From: Pedobacter sp. KBW06
Lineage (GTDB): Bacteria; Bacteroidota; Bacteroidia; Sphingobacteriales; Sphingobacteriaceae
Length of the DNA stretch: 64,000 nucleotides
Reading direction: 5' to 3'
NCBI RefSeq assembly: GCF_003852525.1
Contig: NZ_QAJL01000003.1
Span: 613,343-677,342, forward strand
Shown here: positions 58,591 to 64,000 of the stretch, piece after piece
How positions within the stretch are numbered: the first letter of the stretch is position 1
Layout of the letters: each line of letters starts with the position of its first letter
The notes under the pieces: model-generated
The model's input: only the letters and a program-made list of their open reading frames with translations
Told to the model about the DNA's origin: nothing
The model's database searches: none
Translations under genes and position numbers: made by a program

Positions 58591-59482
58591 AAACAACGTT
58601 TCCATTTACAGTGCTTTGGCGGCAAACCTCCTCATTGCAGTGACCAAATTTATTGCCGGAGGGTTCACAAACAGCTCTGCAATGATTTCCGAAGGGATCC
58701 ATTCTCTGGTCGACACGATCAATCAGGTTTTGCTCTTATACGGACTCAAAAGAAGTAAAAAAGCACCGGATAGCAGCAGGCCTTTTGGCTATGGAAAAGA
58801 GCTTTACTTTTGGTCTTTTATTGTTTCCATTTTGATTTTTGGTCTTGGCGGAGGCATCTCTATTTACCAGGGAATACAGCACATTATCGAACCGGAACCC
58901 ATCAGCAACCCTTTGGTAAACTATGCTGTACTAGGTTTATGTATTGTTTTTGAAGGCTGGTCCCTGTCTGTTGCAATCAAAGAATTTAATAAGGTCAGGA
59001 ATGGAATGAACTGGTGGCAGGCCATCATAAAAAGCAAAGACCCATCCAGTTTCCTTGTCCTCTTTGAAGATGGTGCGGCTGTTATGGGTTTACTGATCGT
59101 ATTGGTCTTCATGCTCATTGGACACAATTTTGATCTGGATTATATGGACGGACTGGCCTCAGTCCTGGTGGGGTTGTTATTGGTTTTTGTATCTGCAATT
59201 CTCGCGAGAGAAAGCCGGAGTTTATTAATGGGTGAAGGCATTGCTCCGGAAACAAAAGAAAAAATCAGACTGTTGACAGAACAAGACCCGGCTGTGCTCC
59301 GTGTTTCCAATGTCATGTCTATCTATCAATCACCGGAAGAAGTGCTATTGATGATTATGGTGGTTTTTAAACCTGATATGGACACAGAAGAGATCACCAC
59401 TGCCATCTCAGGCATCCGTGAAATCATTAAAAAGGAATTTCCCTTTATACGCTTTGTGATCATCCAGCCTGCAGAAGGCTAA
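58583..59482 (+). CDS. Second cation diffusion facilitator-type transporter
   Basis: 299 residues from ATG 58583, inside the last eight bases of the preceding CDF gene and preceded by a strong GAGGAGG. SSAMISEGIHSLVDTINQVL has the helix-2 site of CDF proteins, and FLVLFEDGAAVMGLLIVLVF the second. The C-terminal domain ends FVIIQPAEG. It belongs to a different CDF branch (Fe/Mn or uncharacterised) than its neighbour. Co-translated with the first, so both may serve one metal response. Substrate not predicted. Confidence 0.92.
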   Translation: MTKNNVSIYSALAANLLIAVTKFIAGGFTNSSAMISEGIHSLVDTINQVLLLYGLKRSKKAPDSSRPFGYGKELYFWSFIVSILIFGLGGGISIYQGIQHIIEPEPISNPLVNYAVLGLCIVFEGWSLSVAIKEFNKVRNGMNWWQAIIKSKDPSSFLVLFEDGAAVMGLLIVLVFMLIGHNFDLDYMDGLASVLVGLLLVFVSAILARESRSLLMGEGIAPETKEKIRLLTEQDPAVLRVSNVMSIYQSPEEVLLMIMVVFKPDMDTEEITTAISGIREIIKKEFPFIRFVIIQPAEG

Positions 59483-59483
59483 C

Positions 59484-60422
59484 TTAATCAAGGATCTCAT
59501 CGATACTCTTTTTCTCATAATCAGGAAGGTGCTTCCCTCCCATTTCCAGCAAAGTCGTTTCGATCATTTGTGCCATCGCATTTAAAGCCAGATCATTGGG
59601 GGCTGTACCAAAAGGCTCTTCTATCTCATCCGCAATCGCCTCGAGTGCAACAAAAGTATAGGCGATAAAAATAACGATGAAAGGAGTGAGCCAGCTGAGG
59701 CTGTCTACAAATCCAAACGGTAAAAGAAAACAATAAATATAGACGGTGCGGTGCAGCAGGATATGATAGGTATAAGGAATTGGTGTAGAAGCGATCCGTT
59801 CACAGCCTCCTACAATATCCGATAGTTTATTCAGGTTTTCATCGAATGCGGTCTGAAGGATGGTGTCAATTTTTCCGCTTTCCTTAGCCTGCTGAACCCA
59901 TAGCCCCATTTCCTTCATCAGCATGATGGGTTTATATATAGCAGTGCTTAATTTTTTTGCAAGTGTCGGATCGAGTCTTTCCCGGAGGTCTTCGGTAGCA
60001 TCCGTTCCCCTTAACTGATGTTTTAAAGCATAGGTAAAAGCAATCAGGTAGCGAAGAAAGGTATCCACCTCTTTACCATCCCGGTGATAACCGCTAAAGG
60101 TAATGGCTTGCCTGGCGAGCGAACGCGTATCGTTCAATAAAGCTCCCCAGAGTTTGCGCGCTTCCCAAAAACGGTCGTAGCTCGCATTGTTTCTGAACCC
60201 CAGGAATAAGGCCAATGCAATCCCAAAAAGGGTAAATGGCGCCGGGCTCAGGGGGATTTTGAAATGAAACAATGTCCCTTTAAGCCATACAATTCCCACC
60301 GACATCAGAAACAGCATCAGCAGCCTTGGAAGGAGTTGCGGTAAGACAGAGCCTTTCCAGATAAAAAGCATGCTAAACCAATGTTCGTTTTTCCTTTGGA
60401 TCATGAGTTCAAAATTAAGCAT
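59484..60422 (-). CDS. Bestrophin-family anion channel
   Basis: 312 residues. The NEHWFSMLFIWKGSVLPQLL opening and FLGFRNNASYDRFWEARKLW with GALLNDTRSLARQ are the bestrophin/UPF0187 signature. Near the C-terminus VALEAIADEIEEPFGTAPND is the conserved end of the family. It forms a pentameric channel, likely for chloride or other ions. Start could also be the ATG seven codons in. It abuts the CDF gene end with one base between stops. Confidence 0.94.
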   Translation of the reverse strand: MLNFELMIQRKNEHWFSMLFIWKGSVLPQLLPRLLMLFLMSVGIVWLKGTLFHFKIPLSPAPFTLFGIALALFLGFRNNASYDRFWEARKLWGALLNDTRSLARQAITFSGYHRDGKEVDTFLRYLIAFTYALKHQLRGTDATEDLRERLDPTLAKKLSTAIYKPIMLMKEMGLWVQQAKESGKIDTILQTAFDENLNKLSDIVGGCERIASTPIPYTYHILLHRTVYIYCFLLPFGFVDSLSWLTPFIVIFIAYTFVALEAIADEIEEPFGTAPNDLALNAMAQMIETTLLEMGGKHLPDYEKKSIDEILD

Positions 60423-60477
60423 TTATTGCAAAACAACGTTTTAAAACCCAATCTCCTCTTCAATTGTTATATAGATT

Positions 60478-61260
60478 ATGAAAGCAACAGAAATTCCGAA
60501 TCAAGGCTTTTATTCAGGAACCAGTGGCCTGCTCCTTCCCTTCCCCAATAAACAACATTATCCGGAGGAATTTCGCGATAAAAGCCGCTTAACCTTTTAC
60601 GGAACTTTATTCAACAGCATAGAGATCAACAGTTCTTTTTATAAGATCCCGATGGCTTCCACGGTACAAAAATGGGCAGAAAGTGTTCCTGAAGATTTTA
60701 CTTTTACCTTTAAGCTCTGGAAAGAAATCACCCATCGCCATGCGCTGGAATTTGATCCTGAGGCCGTAGGCAGGTTTATGACCGTTATCGCAGCAGCGGG
60801 CAAAAAGAAAGGCTGCCTGCTGCTTCAGTTTCCACCCAGCCTCAGAAGTGATCAGCGGAATCAACTGACACAACTGCTCCATCAGGTCCGGCTGGGCGAT
60901 CCGCAGCAGCAATGGAAGGTTGCCTTAGAATTTCGCCATCCTTCCTGGTATCAGGAAGACACCTGGCAGTTGATGCGCGAATTCCGGATGGCCATCGTGC
61001 TTCATGACAAACCCGGTTCTGCCAGCCCCATGAGGACACAGGAACAGGAGTTTGTATACCTCCGTTTTCATGGTCCTGAAGGAGATTATAAAGGTGGGTA
61101 TACCGATGACTTTCTGATGGAATATGCCGGTTACATTAAAGACTGGAAGGAGGAAGGAAAAACGGTATATGTTTACTTCAACAATACCATTGGAGATGCG
61201 CTTCAAAACCTGCAAAGCCTGAACAGGCATTTGAGCTCAGTTTCCATCCCAGCTTTCTGA
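60478..61260 (+). CDS. DUF72 protein
   Basis: 260 residues. FYSGTSGLLLPFPNKQHYPE, then FNSIEINSSFYKIP, FTFKLWKEITH, LLLQFPPSLR and VALEFRHPSWY are the ordered strands of the DUF72 TIM-barrel-like family, ending YVYFNNTIGDALQNLQSL. Often annotated YecE. Function unknown. Convergent with the rhomboid gene at a 2-base gap. Confidence 0.95.
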   Translation: MKATEIPNQGFYSGTSGLLLPFPNKQHYPEEFRDKSRLTFYGTLFNSIEINSSFYKIPMASTVQKWAESVPEDFTFTFKLWKEITHRHALEFDPEAVGRFMTVIAAAGKKKGCLLLQFPPSLRSDQRNQLTQLLHQVRLGDPQQQWKVALEFRHPSWYQEDTWQLMREFRMAIVLHDKPGSASPMRTQEQEFVYLRFHGPEGDYKGGYTDDFLMEYAGYIKDWKEEGKTVYVYFNNTIGDALQNLQSLNRHLSSVSIPAF

Positions 61261-61262
61261 TT

Positions 61263-62732
61263 TTATTTCTGGGCAGTCAGCTCATTTAAGAGGTTTTGTA
61301 TTTCTATATTATAGCCCTGCATTTCCTCTTTGTACTGTTCTGTATTTTCGGCAATGGCCTTATAGGCGAGATCATAGCTTTTAATCCGCAGTTCACAATA
61401 TTTTTTAAGCATCACGTTCCGCTCATGAAATACAGCAGGAAGGTTCAGTTTATCCAGCCCCTCAATGATCTTTAAACTTTTTTGCCAGTTGTTCCGGCCA
61501 TCCTCTTTAAGCCCTTTCAGCAGCTGCGCCTTAGGTGCATCTTTTGGCAATTTATAGACCTCCAGCGCTTTAGCTTCCAATGCGGTAAATTCGGCGAATT
61601 TCTTGTCGTAAACACCATAATCATTTGGAATTTGCCGATAGACCACAAAGGAGCTTGTCAATATCAATACAGCCATCACTCCGATGGTTCCAAATTTCAA
61701 GCCTGCATGTGTTGGTTTTTTCAACCCCGGAAGGAAGGCATAGCCAATGATTAATCCCCCGACCAGCCCGCCGATATGAGCAGCATTGTCTATTCCTCCC
61801 CGAACGCCATTTAAGAGGTTGAAAGCAACGAAAATCATAATACTGGTCAGCAATGCTTTACGTGCTGTTTTTTCGATATGATTTGTGGTCAACATGGCCA
61901 GGAATACACCGTACATTCCAAAAATCGCGCCTGAAGCACCTGCACTCACCGTCAGGTCATTCCACCACAAACTGGCAATACTTGCCGTGATGCCGCTGAG
62001 CAGATATGCCGAAATAAACCGGACCTTCCCCAGATAAGGTTCCAGAAGCAATCCGATATAGACCAATGCATACATGTTCATCAGCAGGTGTAAAATCCCG
62101 ATATGTAAAAAACAATTGGTCAGTAATCTCCAGGGTTGCCCTTCCAAGGTCAAAGGGCGAAAATTAGCCCCCCAGCTGAGCAGGCTTTCCGTAGAAGGTT
62201 CAAAAACATTCACTCCGGCAATGGCCATCACAATGAAAACCAGGATATTCAGGTACATTAAAACTGGCGTAACCGTGTATCCTTTTACCGGCCTGAAAAC
62301 ATAGAAGAACTCTTTAATACTTTCTGCAGTTGTTGCCGGAGGAAGCTTGAGCACATCTTCTTCCGGAGCTACGAAATCCGCTTTCAACAATTCATACTTA
62401 AAGGAAAGTTCTTCCGGAGAAAGGGTTGCAAATTCATTGTAAGCCGCTAAAAACTCGTCAACAGTCTTTTTATTTCTGCCCCAGTCTATCATCTCGCTTC
62501 CTGTCGAAGCACTTTCGATCTGCACCTGTTCGGCTTCAATCGTTACCCTTAACTCTGCATTCCAGGAGAAAGTGCCTTTATTTGTATAAGCGATGACGCC
62601 TGATGCACTAAGCTGAAGGACCTTCCAGCCTAATTGATGAACTGCTTCTACACTGCGAACCAGAGCGCTTTGGGCCTCTCCGGCATTTAAGGGAATTTCT
62701 TCTGTATATTTCGGGGTAAATCCTATTGCCAT
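61263..62732 (-). CDS. Rhomboid-family intramembrane serine protease with N- and C-terminal extensions
   Basis: 489 residues. Residues 1-110 form a soluble domain (beta-rich, FTPKYTEEIPLNAGEAQSAL); the rhomboid core (about 165-345) has HLLMNMYALVYIG, GASGAIFGMYG (catalytic Ser near 264) and NAAHIGGLVGGLI (catalytic His near 316). The C-terminal ~120 residues are helical and soluble. It should cleave membrane proteins. Length is greater than the usual single-core bacterial rhomboid. Stands next to the L7/L12-like gene, separate by 85 bases. Confidence 0.92.
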   Translation of the reverse strand: MAIGFTPKYTEEIPLNAGEAQSALVRSVEAVHQLGWKVLQLSASGVIAYTNKGTFSWNAELRVTIEAEQVQIESASTGSEMIDWGRNKKTVDEFLAAYNEFATLSPEELSFKYELLKADFVAPEEDVLKLPPATTAESIKEFFYVFRPVKGYTVTPVLMYLNILVFIVMAIAGVNVFEPSTESLLSWGANFRPLTLEGQPWRLLTNCFLHIGILHLLMNMYALVYIGLLLEPYLGKVRFISAYLLSGITASIASLWWNDLTVSAGASGAIFGMYGVFLAMLTTNHIEKTARKALLTSIMIFVAFNLLNGVRGGIDNAAHIGGLVGGLIIGYAFLPGLKKPTHAGLKFGTIGVMAVLILTSSFVVYRQIPNDYGVYDKKFAEFTALEAKALEVYKLPKDAPKAQLLKGLKEDGRNNWQKSLKIIEGLDKLNLPAVFHERNVMLKKYCELRIKSYDLAYKAIAENTEQYKEEMQGYNIEIQNLLNELTAQK

Positions 62733-62817
62733 ATTTTTCAGGAACGTTTATGCGGTCAAAGGTTCATCTTTTATTTATGAAATACAATGATTCCTAAAAA
62801 GATCGCCATCCCTGTGA

Positions 62818-63447
62818 TTAGTCTTTTTTTGAAAGCCTGCGGACAATTCCATTTAACAGGTAAGTCCTCAGCAGCTCTTTTGCCCTGTCAGACCGGTCCA
62901 GTTGTCTGGCCAGAAAGGGAGAAACGGCATAGTAAAACCGGACAAAAGCCCTTCCTGCTAATGAATTCATCAACTGTTCATCCCTGAATGCCCTCAATAT
63001 CAGCACCTCGGGAGCAGCATAGTTTCCATAACAGGCGGTGGCAATAAAACAACCTGATTTGGGTTTCAACTCCTGTTGCTTCACAATATCGGCCAGCTGT
63101 GTTTCTCTGCTTCTACCTGCAGGACCTGCGTTTTTTAAGGGCTGTTTATCCAGGAGGGAATTCACATAATCTACACTTTCTTTCAGCCCTGCTCCGGTAT
63201 GATCCTTGTAAAACTTTACGGCCTCCATTTTTCTGCCTTCCCCGATAAAGGAAAGGAGTTCCCGTTCCATATCAGCGGGATTAATGGTCAATGGTGCAAC
63301 AGCAATACGTCCAAAATCATCTATAAAGTCTTTTGCCTCTTTCAGGCCGCAGTGCACGTTATCCTTGACCAGTTTAACGGCTTCAACTTTTTTTCCTTTT
63401 GATAACAGCAGCCGAATGTTACTTTCCAGTTCTTTAGAAATGTCCAT
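62818..63447 (-). CDS. Two L7/L12 C-terminal-like modules plus CFI-box domain
   Basis: 209 residues. Two repeats resemble the ribosomal L7/L12 C-terminal fold (GKKVEAVKLVKDNVHCGLKE, then GRKMEAVKFYKDHTGAGLKE). From about 130, SGCFIATACYGNYAAPEVLI and LRAFRDEQLMNSLAGRAFVR, then FYYAVSPFLARQLDRSDRAK, form the CFI-box C-terminal domain seen in many bacterial proteins. No signal peptide. Function unknown. It begins 10 bases after the TonB-C gene stop on the same strand. Confidence 0.88.
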   Translation of the reverse strand: MDISKELESNIRLLLSKGKKVEAVKLVKDNVHCGLKEAKDFIDDFGRIAVAPLTINPADMERELLSFIGEGRKMEAVKFYKDHTGAGLKESVDYVNSLLDKQPLKNAGPAGRSRETQLADIVKQQELKPKSGCFIATACYGNYAAPEVLILRAFRDEQLMNSLAGRAFVRFYYAVSPFLARQLDRSDRAKELLRTYLLNGIVRRLSKKD

Positions 63448-63457
63448 AGTTCAAAAA

Positions 63458-64000
63458 TTACCTCCCCAGGCTAAAGGAAATGGGGATATTATAAAGTACA
63501 TTGACCGGCATCCCTCTTTGAACCCCCGGGATCCAGGCCGGGCTTTGCGCCATTACCCTAACCGCCTCTGCCGAAAGCTCCGCGTCCAGAAAGTTCATTA
63601 CCCTGATGTCTTTTAAAGCTCCATCTTTCTTCACCACAAAACGCACATATACGATCCCTTCTATACCCCTCCGTTGTGCGCCTTTTGGATATTGAATTTT
63701 CCGTCCCAGGTATTTATAGAATTGATTGATTCCTCCTTTAAATTCCGGATGGGATTCTTTCTTTGTATAGGGGTAAACTACGCCAAAGGCGTCCCTGCTT
63801 TCTCCGGAAAGTAATTTCCCGTTTTCGTAAGTTTCTTCGAATTGAATTCCGGATTTCTTGTCTCCGCCGGTCCAAATACCATCACAAGTCCCATTCTTAA
63901 CCTTCCCCTGCTCTGCAATTTCATTAAAATCAGCATTATAAAAAATCGCTTCTCCATCGCCGTTCTGCACCAGAACTCTTCCTGTAGAATCCATAACCGT
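63458..64000 (-). CDS. TonB C-terminal domain protein, truncated by right window edge
   Basis: The frame is open to the window edge, so the N-terminus is missing; an internal ATG at 63994 is probably not the true start. The visible ~180 residues have a MORN-like repeat region (NGDGEAIFYNADFNEIAEQG, then a GIWTGGDKKSG segment) followed by a TonB C-terminal domain: INQFYKYLGRKIQYPKGAQR, YVRFVVKKDGALKDI, WIPGVQRGMPVNVLYNIPI. Such proteins join energy-transducing or toxin/antitoxin-like MORN proteins in Bacteroidota. The stop is followed by the L7/L12-like gene. Confidence 0.85.
   Translation of the reverse strand, partial: TVMDSTGRVLVQNGDGEAIFYNADFNEIAEQGKVKNGTCDGIWTGGDKKSGIQFEETYENGKLLSGESRDAFGVVYPYTKKESHPEFKGGINQFYKYLGRKIQYPKGAQRRGIEGIVYVRFVVKKDGALKDIRVMNFLDAELSAEAVRVMAQSPAWIPGVQRGMPVNVLYNIPISFSLGR

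Noticed and set aside
62787-62987. Plus-strand 66-codon ORF overlapping the CFI-box gene end
   Set aside because: Shadow frame with no supporting features.

Overview
This window is chromosomal DNA from a member of the Bacteroidota, most likely the Sphingobacteriaceae (Pedobacter-like). The evidence is the density of genes for families typical of that group (DUF6122, DUF6493, DUF6496, DUF6766, XAC2610-like and SHOCT-ankyrin proteins), promoters of the TTTG / TAnnTTTG type, A-rich start regions with few Shine-Dalgarno sequences, and moderate GC. I saw no rRNA, tRNA, CRISPR array, insertion sequence, integrase or phage genes. About sixty protein genes can be supported, including several too short or too close to an edge to be obvious.

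Layout. 0-7.2 kb: a large cytoplasmic-looking beta-propeller protein cut by the left edge, two small envelope genes, and two tandem ankyrin genes that are in the same frame and separated only by a stop codon. 7.2-9.6 kb: a GMC oxidoreductase with its Tat-type small subunit. 9.7-18.8 kb: a run of envelope and stress genes (iron-permease-like protein, DUF6766, DUF4142, L,D-transpeptidase, universal stress protein, cyclopropane fatty acid synthase, a lipoprotein, YciE/YciF-like protein, DUF6496, DUF551, 2OG-Fe(II) dioxygenase). 18.8-25.2 kb: Na+/H+ antiporter, exported esterase, exported RidA-like protein, exported SAM-hydrolase-like protein, cardiolipin synthase and small proteins.

25.2-37.5 kb is the metal region, all on the minus strand: a two-component system, then mgtC-mgtA (Mg2+), then an HME-RND heavy-metal efflux operon (adaptor, pump, TolC-like channel, outer-membrane barrel). 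Between the sensor kinase and mgtC lie three near-perfect 11-bp direct repeats plus a degenerate fourth, a promoter, an 18-codon proline-containing leader ORF and a hairpin just before the mgtC start. Together these look like a two-component-controlled, leader-peptide-tuned Mg2+ transport switch. This is the most interesting part of the window.

37.6-49.6 kb: YqhD-type aldehyde reductase, an Lrp regulator divergent from an MFS exporter with a shared palindrome, two histidine kinases back to back, two glyoxalase-fold genes, a secreted XAC2610-like protein, and an FCD/GntR regulator with TauE/DUF1634 transport genes whose promoter is bracketed by two identical-type palindromes. 49.6-57.4 kb: TerD, a GIY-YIG/T5orf172 protein, DUF1963, and a tight SWIM zinc finger / DUF6493 operon. 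57.7-64 kb: two overlapping cation diffusion facilitators, bestrophin channel, DUF72, rhomboid protease, an L7/L12-like plus CFI-box protein, and a TonB-C protein cut by the right edge.

Functions come from reading motifs and translations by eye; no database search was possible.
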